From an uncultured Pseudomonadota bacterium (GTDB lineage: Bacteria; Pseudomonadota; Alphaproteobacteria; RF32; CAG-239), in contig CACWKS010000002.1 of assembly GCA_902761535.1 (NCBI GenBank), positions 206,418 to 270,417 on the forward strand: a stretch of DNA of 64,000 bases, written 5' to 3'. The notes under the pieces are model-generated. The model was not told the DNA's origin. It was given only the letters and a program-made list of their open reading frames with translations, and did no database searches. The position numbers and the translations under genes were made by a program. This document shows positions 34,843 to 44,312 of this stretch, one piece after another (position 1 is the first letter of the stretch; each line of letters opens with the position of its first letter).

Positions 34843-35542
34843 GCAACAATTCTTCAACAAAAGCGGGCAGGGTGGTGCCGGCCGGCCCTGTAATATGCTT
34901 ATCGAAATAAAAATTATTGGAAGTTTGTTCCAGATTAAACTCAACCGTATCTGCCCCGTAATATTTTGCGGTTTGCACAAAAGCAGCTGCCGGAAATACT
35001 ACACCGGAAGTCCCGATTGATAGAAATAAATCACATTTTCGCAGTAATGTATCGACTTCATTCATATAAAGCAAATCCTCACCGAAAAACACAATATTAG
35101 GCTTCATCATTCCTTGCACTTGGCATTGCGGGCAAATCGTTTCGGTATCCACATCACCCCAAGTCTCCAAGATATGTCCGCAATTTAGGCACACAGCTTG
35201 ATTGATAACTCCGTGAATGTGATAAATATTTTGATTGCCTGCTTTTTCATGAAGTGTATCAACATTTTGCGTAACTACAGAGATATTGGCCCCCGTATAT
35301 TCTTTTTGTAATTTAGTGATTGCCAAATGTGCAGGATTAGGCTGTGCTTTATTTAATTCCAACTTCAATTCATTATAAAAATCATGCACATAAGCCGGAT
35401 TACGTAAAAAAGCCTCGTGAGTGGCCACATCTTCCACCTTATGATTATTCCATAAACCGTTAGCCGCCCGAAAAGTTGCTAACCCCGATTCGGCGGATAT
35501 GCCGGCACCGGTCAAAATAAAGATATTGCCGTACTTTTTCAT
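34835..35542 (-). CDS. cobB: Sir2-family NAD-dependent protein deacylase
   Basis: This 235-residue sirtuin removes acyl groups from lysines using NAD. It shows GAGISAESGLATFR (10-23), the catalytic region TQNVDTLHEKAG, HIHG with the general-base His, and a zinc site CLNCGH..CPQCQV. In E. coli CobB the class III desuccinylase determinants are a Tyr and an Arg three residues later (FYNAR); here the corresponding run is FYNELK, so the Tyr is kept but the Arg is Leu. This suggests preference for acetyl over succinyl groups. The start at 35542 gives the normal length; a longer upstream frame has no support. Confidence 0.9.
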   Translation of the reverse strand: MKKYGNIFILTGAGISAESGLATFRAANGLWNNHKVEDVATHEAFLRNPAYVHDFYNELKLELNKAQPNPAHLAITKLQKEYTGANISVVTQNVDTLHEKAGNQNIYHIHGVINQAVCLNCGHILETWGDVDTETICPQCQVQGMMKPNIVFFGEDLLYMNEVDTLLRKCDLFLSIGTSGVVFPAAAFVQTAKYYGADTVEFNLEQTSNNFYFDKHITGPAGTTLPAFVEELLQK

Positions 35543-35630
35543 AGTATAATTCCCAATTATCACTTGCTTTAATTCGATAATATGACTATAATCCGAAACC
35601 GAATTTGGTGCAATAAAAAAGGAAAAATTA

Positions 35631-35765
35631 ATGAAAAAATACTTACTCAGCTTATTTTTAGTACTTAGCTTAACTGCTTGCGGAAATAAGGCAGATGAGC
35701 AAAATACCAATCAAAAACCGGTTGTTAAAATCGGAAATGAAAAATTGGTTGATATAAAGGAGTAA
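35631..35765 (+). CDS. Small lipoprotein, 44 residues
   Basis: A short ORF from ATG 35631 to TAA 35763-35765, preceded by AAAAGGAAAA. It has a lysine start, a hydrophobic stretch and lipobox LTAC with Cys17 followed by GNK, so it should be an exported lipoprotein. The 27-residue mature part is polar. It resembles the short YifL/LptM-type lipoproteins in size and start (CGNK), but that match is weak. It is two bases upstream of queH, and its end carries queH's ribosome site. Confidence 0.7.
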   Translation: MKKYLLSLFLVLSLTACGNKADEQNTNQKPVVKIGNEKLVDIKE

Positions 35766-35767
35766 AA

Positions 35768-36292
35768 TTGCGATTTCTTTTGCTTTCATGTTGTGCCCCT
35801 TGTTCTTGTGCGGTTATAAAAACCTTAGCCGAGAGAGGGGAAGATTTTGCCGTTTTGTTTTATAATCCTAATATCCGCCCATTGGAAGAATATCAAAAAA
35901 GATGTAGCGAAAACAAGAGATTATGTGATTTATTTAAAGTAAAATTTATTGAGTTGGAATATGATAACGAGCGTTGGTGTGAACTGACTAAAGGCCTGGA
36001 TGACTTGCCCGAACGTAGCGAACGTTGCTCAATTTGTTTCGGTATGCGCTTGCGTCGTGCTTTTGAATATGCTCGTGCTAACGGCTATAATGCCGTTGCC
36101 AGTGTTTTAGGCGTCTCACGTTATAAAGACTTAAACCAGGTAAATCGTGTTGCTCATGAAGAAGCCGAGCGCGCCGGACTGCCTTATCTCGAAATTGAGG
36201 GCAGAAAAGGGGGGATGCAGGAACTTCGTTCATCACTTATTAAGGAATTAGCGTTATATAATCAAACATATTGCGGATGCAAACCCAAATAA
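35768..36292 (+). CDS. queH: Epoxyqueuosine reductase QueH
   Basis: This 174-residue DUF208 protein catalyses the last step of queuosine tRNA modification, without the cobalamin used by QueG. The cysteine motifs are intact: SCCAPCSC (about 7-14), CSICFGMRLRRAFEYA, and a late CGC. ASVLGVSRYKD and the GRKGGMQELRSS region are family runs. It uses a TTG start with AAAGGAG five bases upstream. It sits between a tiny lipoprotein gene and a prolyl aminopeptidase on the same strand, with gaps of 2 and 12 bases, so it is probably one operon. Confidence 0.93.
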   Translation: MRFLLLSCCAPCSCAVIKTLAERGEDFAVLFYNPNIRPLEEYQKRCSENKRLCDLFKVKFIELEYDNERWCELTKGLDDLPERSERCSICFGMRLRRAFEYARANGYNAVASVLGVSRYKDLNQVNRVAHEEAERAGLPYLEIEGRKGGMQELRSSLIKELALYNQTYCGCKPK

Positions 36293-36304
36293 AGGAGGCG
36301 AAAT

Positions 36305-37225
36305 ATGTTTTTTGAGAATTGGTTCACCCCGAAACCTTTTAACAGCGGCTATTTACCGGAAGTCAACGGGCACTTGGTTTATTATGCCGAATATGGCAAC
36401 TCTCAAGGCATTCCGGTTTTGTGTTTTCATGGCGGACCGGGAGGATCAAGTAAAGCAAAATATGCTAAAATAGCCGATTTGAAAAAATATCGTGTTGTAA
36501 TGTTTGACCAACGCGGTTGCGGAAAATCAACTCCTTTAGGAAAAGTTGATAATAATACCACCGGCGATTTGCTTGACGATGCCTCACGTTTATTGGATTA
36601 TCTCAGAATCAATCAAAAAGTTATTGTTCGCGGTGCTTCTTGGGGCTCAACTTTGGCTTTACTCTGGGCTGAACGTCATCCCGAACGTGTTGAAAAGTTG
36701 TTACTGTCGCAAATCTTTTTAGCCAATGATGAATCCTCACGCTGGGAATTGGAAGATAGTGCCTATTTCTTTCCGGAGTTTGTGGAATATATGAACCATG
36801 CTTCCCAAGATAATATTGTTGCTTATTATAACCAGTTGATTCAGTCTGATGATGTTGCCAAACAATTAGATGCCATCAATCATGGCTGTTGGTATGAGCG
36901 CATTTGTGGCAGTATGTCACCGCAATTTGCTTCTTTTAAGGAAGTGACCGAAAAACAGCTTACTTCTAACCGTATATATATGCACTATGAAGCTCACAAA
37001 TTTTTCTTAAAATCCGATACCATTCTTGATAACATTAACAAAATCAAGGATATACCGACGATAATTATTCATAATCGTCTCGATATGGTCTGTCCTTTCA
37101 AAGGAGCCTATGATTTGCATAAAGCCATGCCTGATTCGCAATTGATAATTGTGCCGGAGTTCGGTCATTGCGGAAAATTGTTACATAAAACCATTAAAAA
37201 GACCTTTGCCGCTATATTAAAGTGA
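36305..37225 (+). CDS. Alpha/beta hydrolase, proline iminopeptidase type (S33)
   Basis: This 306-residue hydrolase releases N-terminal proline from peptides by family assignment. HGGPGGSS (oxyanion loop, about 42-49), DQRGCGKSTP and the nucleophile elbow GASWGST are the S33 prolyl aminopeptidase signature. The late FGHCG region carries the catalytic His and a mid-C-terminal Asp (RLDMVCP) is present. It has a strong AAAGGAGGCG ribosome site. No signal peptide, so cytoplasmic. Last gene of the lipoprotein-queH run. Confidence 0.88.
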   Translation: MFFENWFTPKPFNSGYLPEVNGHLVYYAEYGNSQGIPVLCFHGGPGGSSKAKYAKIADLKKYRVVMFDQRGCGKSTPLGKVDNNTTGDLLDDASRLLDYLRINQKVIVRGASWGSTLALLWAERHPERVEKLLLSQIFLANDESSRWELEDSAYFFPEFVEYMNHASQDNIVAYYNQLIQSDDVAKQLDAINHGCWYERICGSMSPQFASFKEVTEKQLTSNRIYMHYEAHKFFLKSDTILDNINKIKDIPTIIIHNRLDMVCPFKGAYDLHKAMPDSQLIIVPEFGHCGKLLHKTIKKTFAAILK

Positions 37226-37237
37226 GATAGAAAATCC

Positions 37238-37266
37238 TTGCTTTTTATCAAAAAAAATATTACAAT
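37238..37266 (+). promoter_or_regulatory. Candidate promoter for the phosphatase-zeta operon
   Basis: TTGCTT (37238-37243) and TACAAT (37261-37266) are 17 bases apart, 32 bases before the histidine phosphatase start. Confidence 0.5.
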
Positions 37267-37297
37267 CACTCAAAATTAGCAGCGGATGTAATGAATT

Positions 37298-37888
37298 ATG
37301 CCTAAAGATTTTTATATTTTTCGTCACGGACAAAGTACTTATAATGTTGCAGGGCGCACTCAGGGATGCACTAATGATTCGGTTTTAACCGAGTTGGGCG
37401 AAGAACAAGCTCGCGAAGTCGGTCGAAAACTGGCAGACTATCAAATAGATGTAATTGTATCATCCCCCTTAAAACGTGCCCTACAAACTGCTGAATTAGC
37501 TAATGAAACTCTCAATGTTCCGATAGTTGTTGATCAACGTTTTATTGAAGTAAATGTCGGAGTAGTGGAGGGGATGCATTATACGGAAATTCAAAAGCAA
37601 TATCCCGAGATATTTGCTCAACTTCATCAGCCCGAAATTGATAAATGTTTTGATGTTTGCTATCCCCAAGGTGAGACCAAACGTCAGGTACAACAACGAC
37701 TTTGGCAAGGGCTTAACGAATGGGGGCAAAACGAGCAAAATTATCATAACATTGCCGTTTCATCTCATGGCATTGCTATTTCATTGGTTTTACATTCACT
37801 TAATATCAATGTTAATGATGTTAAAAACGGGACAATAATTCATTTAAGAGAGGATAACAACCAATGGTCGTTGATCGAAATGATATAA
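37298..37888 (+). CDS. Histidine phosphatase (phosphoglycerate mutase-like)
   Basis: This is a 196-residue branch-1 histidine phosphatase. FRHGQSTYNVAGRTQG carries the phospho-accepting His, SSPLKRALQTAE the second Arg, EVNVGVVEG the Glu and VSSHGIAIS the second His. The natural substrate is not readable: GpmB-, CobC- and PhoE-type proteins share these motifs. Its end overlaps the next small gene by 25 bases, so it heads an operon with that gene and the zeta-like kinase. Confidence 0.88.
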   Translation: MPKDFYIFRHGQSTYNVAGRTQGCTNDSVLTELGEEQAREVGRKLADYQIDVIVSSPLKRALQTAELANETLNVPIVVDQRFIEVNVGVVEGMHYTEIQKQYPEIFAQLHQPEIDKCFDVCYPQGETKRQVQQRLWQGLNEWGQNEQNYHNIAVSSHGIAISLVLHSLNINVNDVKNGTIIHLREDNNQWSLIEMI

Positions 37889-38124
37889 ACCAACTGGAAC
37901 AAGATGCTAAAATGGAAGAGATTTACTACATATTATTATCTTTGTGCCGAGAATATTCGCTCGAAATGATGAATGGTGCAATCACTCAAGAAGATTGTTA
38001 TACTAAACTGAAGATGATTAAAAACGACATGAAACAACTTGATAAACAAGAGTTGATGAATAAAACTAAACAAATATACCAGCCAATACTTAAGAAATTA
38101 AAGAAGAAACATTATGACACTTGA
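37864..38124 (+). CDS. Small helical protein, possible antitoxin partner of the zeta-like gene
   Basis: This 86-residue, charged, wholly helical protein is of no recognised family. It overlaps the phosphatase gene by 25 bases, with GAGAGGA eight bases before its ATG, and overlaps the zeta-like gene by 11 bases. Size, composition and position are what one expects for an antitoxin of a zeta-type kinase (epsilon proteins are small helical bundles), but no sequence similarity to epsilon or PezA is apparent. Treat the antitoxin role as a hypothesis. Confidence 0.6.
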   Translation: MVVDRNDINQLEQDAKMEEIYYILLSLCREYSLEMMNGAITQEDCYTKLKMIKNDMKQLDKQELMNKTKQIYQPILKKLKKKHYDT

Positions 38125-39043
38125 AGAAAAAATTGATAAATACCGCTTAAATGATGAACAAAGAGAGTTTTGGTATGAAAATGTGTTGAGACAAGTTTTC
38201 TTAAGTGATACATCTCCCAGCCAAACCCGTCCTGTGTTTACCTTATTGACAGCACAGCCCGGATCAGGCAAAACTACTGCGGCAGTTAGAAATGCCCGGC
38301 AAACTAATCCTTATCCGGTCAGATTTGGCGGTGACGACATACGCCTGACTTTACCTTATGCCGATACCGTAATGCATGAAGATGCTGATAATTATTCATT
38401 TATAACCCGTCCGGATATGTCTTGGGGCAGAGAAAAATTGGTAGATGAATGTCTGCACAACCATTACAATTTGCAAATTGACAGTATTTTGATTCATGCC
38501 GATGATTATAAAATGGGAACAATTATGCGTGCCAAAGAACATGGGTATAAAATAGAATGTGTGGTATTGGGTGTTCCTGATTTTTTAAGTATGGTTTCTA
38601 TGTATAATCGTCGAGAACAACAAATACTTAAAGAGGGAGTAGGTTTCCCCGTAGTTATAAAAGAACATGATTATGCTTATGATATATTGCCCGACGTAAC
38701 AGCTAAAATGTACGACTTGCAAATAGCTGATCGGGTTCGGGTTATCAATCGTCAATTTAAGGAATTTTACGATACGGATAAATCGCCCCATCCGAATGGT
38801 GATGAAATTAAAGAGGCAATTAACCAAGCTCGCCAAAGTTATGTGCAAAGAACCTATTTGGCATATACCAACACTTTATGGAAATCCATTTATCAAAACA
38901 TGAAAAGAAGAGGGGCTTCCAAGGAGCATTTTTCTGCCGCCGATGAGCAATATCATAAATTTGAACAAATTTGCCGTCAAAATGGATTATATAATCCGCA
39001 AACCGATACTATTTACCAATCTAAACTAAAAGAAAAATCATAA
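38114..39043 (+). CDS. Zeta-toxin-like nucleotide-sugar kinase family protein
   Basis: This 309-residue P-loop protein has Walker A AQPGSGKTT (47-55). GGDDIRLTLP with an Asp pair and the DMSWGREKLVDECL region with a conserved Glu/Arg resemble the zeta/PezT UDP-N-acetylglucosamine kinase fold. Zeta toxins phosphorylate UNAG and block wall synthesis. A C-terminal helical extension of about 90 residues (from NRQFKEF) is not part of the minimal toxin. It is third in an operon with a histidine phosphatase and a small helical protein. A housekeeping kinase role is also possible. Confidence 0.8.
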   Translation: MTLEEKIDKYRLNDEQREFWYENVLRQVFLSDTSPSQTRPVFTLLTAQPGSGKTTAAVRNARQTNPYPVRFGGDDIRLTLPYADTVMHEDADNYSFITRPDMSWGREKLVDECLHNHYNLQIDSILIHADDYKMGTIMRAKEHGYKIECVVLGVPDFLSMVSMYNRREQQILKEGVGFPVVIKEHDYAYDILPDVTAKMYDLQIADRVRVINRQFKEFYDTDKSPHPNGDEIKEAINQARQSYVQRTYLAYTNTLWKSIYQNMKRRGASKEHFSAADEQYHKFEQICRQNGLYNPQTDTIYQSKLKEKS

Positions 39044-39130
39044 TATAAAAAATACCAAGCCGGCATTGGTTAAATCTATAAAACAAAAAAGGATAAATGC
39101 TAAGCTTTCTTAAATCATTATATTTTATTG

Positions 39131-39158
39131 TTTACAACATAACATATTTATGATACAA
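39131..39158 (+). promoter_or_regulatory. Candidate promoter for the giant protease-kinase gene
   Basis: TTTACA (39131-39136) and TACAAT (39153-39158) with a 16-base spacer. A potential ATG at 39150 would overlap the -10 box, which argues for the start at 39201. Confidence 0.5.
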
Positions 39159-39200
39159 TTTAAACCAATTGGTGTTTTATGCATAAAAGGTAGAAAAATC

Positions 39201-42200
39201 ATGACCAGGATCCTTGAAGATGATTATTTTGAAGAATGTCGTTTATTTGATGAAAATTCTCTGGTTAATCAATTAGCAGCTGCGAAAATTGAAACTATTT
39301 TCAGAAAATTATTTCAAAACACCAAAGTTGATCCTGATGAATTTTATTTTACAATTTTTGATGATGAAGATAGTAATGCCTTTTTCATTAATAAAGAACA
39401 AACGATTGAAAAGAAGAAAAATATTATTGCCATATCTCGCGGTCTTATAAAAGCGTGCCATAATGAAGCCGAACTAGCCGGAATAATAGGTCATGAAAGC
39501 GGGCACTATCTTTGGAAAGAACTTTTAGGCGGCCAAAATAGCATTTTTCAAGAACATGCGGCTGATTTATATGCTATTGATTTGTTGCGCAACGGAGGAT
39601 ACAACCCTCGGCATCATTTAGCTGTTTGTGAAAGACTGTTTAGTGATTATGGAAGAGTAAAATATAATCATATAAGTTTAGGAGTTCATGGAAACGGACT
39701 TCTTCGTAGTGATGATATCAAAGATTACATGACCAAAATTGCCAATGAAGAAGGCGATTTTCCACCCTTGGATAACGTCGAGGATACTGACTATAAGTCA
39801 TTTCAAGAGGCGATTGCTCAAGCATTTTCCAAAGAAGGATACTATACCTACATCGAAAAATGTTTCCAAAAAGAGTTGGGAACCAAAGATTTATCGGAAA
39901 TTCCCGTTCAAGATGCCTTGCGTATAATGTTGCAAGAAATGCAAAATAATAATATAACTATCGATAAAACTGTACGTTTTCAGCAAATATTTAAAATCAT
40001 CGAAACTTATGCTCAAAAAAACGTATTTTTGAATAAAACACCGGAACTAACAAAGTTGTGTCAGGAATTCTTTTTAGAAACGACTAACCAAATAAAAAAT
40101 ATTTCAGCCCAAAACAATTTACAAACTAAACTTAATATAAATGAGTATATGAAACAATTAATATCAAATAATTATCAGATGTTATATAATTTCAAATTGA
40201 AAAAATTTGGTGATTTTGTAACCCAAAGCGAAAATATTGAACATTTTGTAAATTTCCAAAACAAAGAAGATGCTGTTCACTGGGCAGAAGAAATGTATAA
40301 ACTTAGCTGGACACTTGAATATTGTCACGCTTTTACAGATGATGAATACCCGCATTGGACAGCTAAAAAAGAACAAAATATCGGTCACCCCTTACCTTGG
40401 AATGAAATACTAAACTTTATTGTTGCAGAAAAAAACAATGTAGCATTGTCTTGGGCTTATGATAGTTTAATTTATGATATACATAATTATAATAGAAAAT
40501 ACTCAACACAATATGATGATAAAGACTATATAGGAAATTTATATTTTTCAGATAAAAATAAAATAGTTTTAGCTTATGGTGAAGAAGCTAAAAAAATGCA
40601 TAAAGATGCAGAATTAGCCAATGCAATTATAAATTATAAGGAAAAATGTATCTTAGAACGACAACAATTTCAAAGAAATATGAATTTCTACAATGCCTTA
40701 GCTCTATTTGCAATGACTAATAATAAAGAAGAAAAAATACAACATATTTCTACTATACTTAAAACGATACAAGATATTTCAATTAATTATATTGTTGATT
40801 ATACTGAAAGTCATCCTGCTTATATATGCAATCCAGAAATAGACGAAATCAAACAGATTTGGAATGATTCTCCTGCACGACAATATTTTGATAATATATA
40901 TGATGCAGATGTCATTAATTTAGCAAAAATGACTTATGAAAATAAAAACAAAGAAAAAAACATAAAAGTACTTTCTGAGTTGCCGGAAGAAGATAAACCA
41001 AAATATCTTTCAAATGTTGAAGATAATAATGCTATTGAAACGATAGCAAGATCATTCAGATTATCGACCAATATATACCAAAAACAAAAGGTTGTTATAG
41101 CACTTTTACAAGTAGCAAATTATCTTGAAAATATGGATGCAAACAATGAGTATACTGCAGAAATTTATAAAATCATAGGCGAAATAATTAGCGTTAATTG
41201 CCATATTAAAAATTATTTGTTACAAGTTCCTGAAAAAGAAGTAAAACTATATGCTACAAGATATGACCTGTTAAATAATGATCTGATTAAATACTATAAT
41301 TATAGTATTGCAAAATCTGCAAAAGCTATAAGAACAACCTGTAATTCATGGCACGATTATGAAACAATAGTACCTTCAATTGTTAGCGTTTCTCTTAAAG
41401 AACTGGTAAACCCTAGATTAAAATCAAGCCCTTTGTTAGATCAAATTATGGAAACTATGGGATTTGATGCTACTTTATCTTATAGTGAAAATCTTTCCAG
41501 GCTTGATAATTACATCGGAAAAGAAATAATACTCAGACACAGCTTTGATTTTGGCTCATCAGAAAACAAACAGTTAAATAATTCTATATATGATGAGAAA
41601 TATATAGAATATAGTATTATAAAGAATCAACCATGTTATGATTTTATAAGATTTCATAAAAAATTCGGTGTTTTAATATTAGCTAACAATATTAAACGAA
41701 ACAATTCCTGGGATTTGAAAGAAGCTATGAAATATCTGCGATTATCCGACCACGCAGACTATCACCATCCGTTTGTTCCTGATATGCTGGCTGAAAGCAT
41801 ACAGCAGGGAGATAAATTTAATCAATTATCTTTAGCCGATAAAATATATGTTTATGATGTTATGGAACATCTTGATTTATTCTCGGAAAAATATGCTAAT
41901 AAAGAAGAATTTCTTCATACCATAGTTCGAGAAATTACAAACTATCCGAATCACGATAAGGCAATGGAATATGCCGAAAAACTTTTGAGTGGTCAATATG
42001 TTCATTTAGATATAGCTCAGAACGAGCGCAGAAATATCGAATTTGCTCAAGAAGTACAATTGCTGATCAAATTCTACGCCAAAGGCAAATCTGATGAATT
42101 GGGTATTGATGACGGAAGTGATGAATTTTTTGCTAAAGCCGAAAAATGCGCAGATACAATATGCGCCGATATTCCCATGTTAGATTATTTTGGGCAATCG

Positions 42201-44312
42201 AAAAATAATATTAAAAAGTTTTCACCTTATATAACCAATCAAATTTTGAATGAAATTTCTAATAATATTGTTTCTCAAGAAATGACTGCAAAAATGCTGG
42301 CAAATAAAGGATTGGTTCAATTTTCCGGAGACGATGCGGAAAAATATGATATCTATGCACGAGGAGCTTTAGCTTTGGTTAGTGCTCTGGCTAAAACACC
42401 GCAACATGCAAAAATATTAATAGATTTCTTAAATTCTAAATTTACGGATAAATCAGTTGAGAAAGTATTCGCATCACTTCCTGCAAGATATGATTTACAA
42501 CGTGGATGCAAAATATATATTCAAGAATTTAATATTCAAAAAAATTTTGTTTATGACAAAGCAAGCTTACAAATGTTGCATAAGAATTTTTGGTCAGCTA
42601 ATCTTCCTGCAAGGGCCTATATTATGAAAAGAATATTGAACGCCTACACTGCTGACGAATCCACCGAAGAAGGAGTAAAAGCTAAAAAACTTAATTTGGT
42701 AGTTGATATGTATTTTGATAAAAAATCACCTTATTACAACGATGCCCAAAAAATCATTAATGCTTTTTATAACAACCTTCAGGATTATGAGCTAGACTTG
42801 ATTTTTGGTGCATTAGTATCCGCAAATCAAAAAGATGATAATAATAAAAAAATCGGTGGTGAACTAATAGGTGAGGGGTTAAAGATGTTCTTTGAAAACA
42901 AAGGCCCCGCATTCGTAAAATTTGGACAAATGCTCAGCTATTTACCTCAGCTTGATGCCGATATCCGAAGACCTTTAGCTAAGTTGAGAGATAAAGCCGA
43001 TATACCCACACGTGATGCTTTGTTTAAATTGCTTAATGAAACACTGCCAGATGAAGAACTGAAAAAAATTTCTCGTGTAGATAAAATTCTTGGCGCCGGT
43101 TCGTATTTTATTATTGCCCAAATCACCTATGAAAACAAAGACCATGTAGTTGCATTAATGCGGCCACATGCCAAAGAACTATCAGCTTCTGGAATGAATA
43201 CGATTAATAACACCATTGCATATTTGAGCGAACAGGATAATAAATATAAAGTTTTGCAAAATGTAGCTTATCAAGCCAAAATTTCTTCCGAAAGCGAAAC
43301 AGATATTGAAAGTGATTTTCAAAAATATTTAGAAGCAGTAAAAATTTACAACGATATAAAAATAACTACCCCAAACGGAGAATATACTCCCCGGGTTGCT
43401 AAGTGGAAAAGTTACGGATCAGGCAAAGACGGCAATGTCTATAAGATAATGGATATGGCCGAAGGTGAGGCTATGACATCAAATAAATTTAGTGAACAGG
43501 AAAAACATGATGCTGCCGTTGCATATGTAACTTTGGAATTATGTAATTTGCTTTCCGGAGCCAGATGGGATACTGACAGACACCAAGGTCAGCAAAATTT
43601 CAAAGCTGTGCAAGAACATGAAAATGGGTTTAAAAATTTCATTATCGGTATTTTTGATACTGGGGCTCAAATCCAGCATACTCCGAACAAAAAAGATAAA
43701 ATCATGTTAGGCGAAATGCTTTACGGAATGGCCAGAGCAGCAAGAACAGGTCGTAGTTTTAGTGATTATATGATTAAAAAAGTAATGAAAATTGATAAAA
43801 TCGGAAAAAAACTTAAAATTGATACTTTATATATTGATGAGGTACAAAGAGGGTTAATTACTTTATCCGATATAATCACTTATCAAAAAGAGTTAAAAGA
43901 TGAAAATGGTAATATTATTCAAGAAGAAAAAAGTTTAACCTCAAAAGAAATGGGCGAAATTGTCAATTCTATTTTATCCTCAGGACTGGTTGATAAAACT
44001 ATGATTAAAACCATAAAAGCAAAAGTTATATTAAATAAATTGCGGCCTTTACGCAAAGGATGGATAAATTCATTATCTGAAGGATTAAAGAAAATTGCTC
44101 CAACCATCAAAATAGAGAAGAAGAATCCTTCAGAAGATGATAATAATTTAATTTCACGCAAAAATAAACCGGTAGATGAGATAGAAAAACTTGCAAATCC
44201 GGATCAAAACTCATTAGGGGTTAATATAAAATATATAAAACCAAGTGTAAAACCTTCCTCACAATATACTTCTGTTGCTGTTGCTGCATTAAAAGATACC
44301 CAAAAAATATAA
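39201..44312 (+). CDS. Giant M48-like metallopeptidase / ABC1(UbiB)-like kinase fusion
   Basis: This is a 1703-residue protein starting at ATG 39201 (AAAGG upstream). Residues 98-102 are HESGH, the HExxH zinc motif, preceded by AELAGIIG; E118 in EHAAD is the expected third ligand, as in M48 peptidases. Residues about 200-1220 are helical with no recognised domain. From about 1230 comes an ABC1/ADCK-like region. GPAFVKFGQMLSYLPQL (KxGQ-type motif, K1240) is followed by LAKLRDKADIP, then a glycine/alanine loop GAGS (1298-1301) before VALMRP. DRHQGQQN (D1459, H1461, N1466) is a catalytic-loop-like motif and IFDTG (D1486) stands in the DFG position. There is no signal peptide or clear membrane helix. 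I know no described protein with this pairing; function unknown. It is AT-rich and monocistronic. Confidence 0.8.
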   Translation: MTRILEDDYFEECRLFDENSLVNQLAAAKIETIFRKLFQNTKVDPDEFYFTIFDDEDSNAFFINKEQTIEKKKNIIAISRGLIKACHNEAELAGIIGHESGHYLWKELLGGQNSIFQEHAADLYAIDLLRNGGYNPRHHLAVCERLFSDYGRVKYNHISLGVHGNGLLRSDDIKDYMTKIANEEGDFPPLDNVEDTDYKSFQEAIAQAFSKEGYYTYIEKCFQKELGTKDLSEIPVQDALRIMLQEMQNNNITIDKTVRFQQIFKIIETYAQKNVFLNKTPELTKLCQEFFLETTNQIKNISAQNNLQTKLNINEYMKQLISNNYQMLYNFKLKKFGDFVTQSENIEHFVNFQNKEDAVHWAEEMYKLSWTLEYCHAFTDDEYPHWTAKKEQNIGHPLPWNEILNFIVAEKNNVALSWAYDSLIYDIHNYNRKYSTQYDDKDYIGNLYFSDKNKIVLAYGEEAKKMHKDAELANAIINYKEKCILERQQFQRNMNFYNALALFAMTNNKEEKIQHISTILKTIQDISINYIVDYTESHPAYICNPEIDEIKQIWNDSPARQYFDNIYDADVINLAKMTYENKNKEKNIKVLSELPEEDKPKYLSNVEDNNAIETIARSFRLSTNIYQKQKVVIALLQVANYLENMDANNEYTAEIYKIIGEIISVNCHIKNYLLQVPEKEVKLYATRYDLLNNDLIKYYNYSIAKSAKAIRTTCNSWHDYETIVPSIVSVSLKELVNPRLKSSPLLDQIMETMGFDATLSYSENLSRLDNYIGKEIILRHSFDFGSSENKQLNNSIYDEKYIEYSIIKNQPCYDFIRFHKKFGVLILANNIKRNNSWDLKEAMKYLRLSDHADYHHPFVPDMLAESIQQGDKFNQLSLADKIYVYDVMEHLDLFSEKYANKEEFLHTIVREITNYPNHDKAMEYAEKLLSGQYVHLDIAQNERRNIEFAQEVQLLIKFYAKGKSDELGIDDGSDEFFAKAEKCADTICADIPMLDYFGQSKNNIKKFSPYITNQILNEISNNIVSQEMTAKMLANKGLVQFSGDDAEKYDIYARGALALVSALAKTPQHAKILIDFLNSKFTDKSVEKVFASLPARYDLQRGCKIYIQEFNIQKNFVYDKASLQMLHKNFWSANLPARAYIMKRILNAYTADESTEEGVKAKKLNLVVDMYFDKKSPYYNDAQKIINAFYNNLQDYELDLIFGALVSANQKDDNNKKIGGELIGEGLKMFFENKGPAFVKFGQMLSYLPQLDADIRRPLAKLRDKADIPTRDALFKLLNETLPDEELKKISRVDKILGAGSYFIIAQITYENKDHVVALMRPHAKELSASGMNTINNTIAYLSEQDNKYKVLQNVAYQAKISSESETDIESDFQKYLEAVKIYNDIKITTPNGEYTPRVAKWKSYGSGKDGNVYKIMDMAEGEAMTSNKFSEQEKHDAAVAYVTLELCNLLSGARWDTDRHQGQQNFKAVQEHENGFKNFIIGIFDTGAQIQHTPNKKDKIMLGEMLYGMARAARTGRSFSDYMIKKVMKIDKIGKKLKIDTLYIDEVQRGLITLSDIITYQKELKDENGNIIQEEKSLTSKEMGEIVNSILSSGLVDKTMIKTIKAKVILNKLRPLRKGWINSLSEGLKKIAPTIKIEKKNPSEDDNNLISRKNKPVDEIEKLANPDQNSLGVNIKYIKPSVKPSSQYTSVAVAALKDTQKI

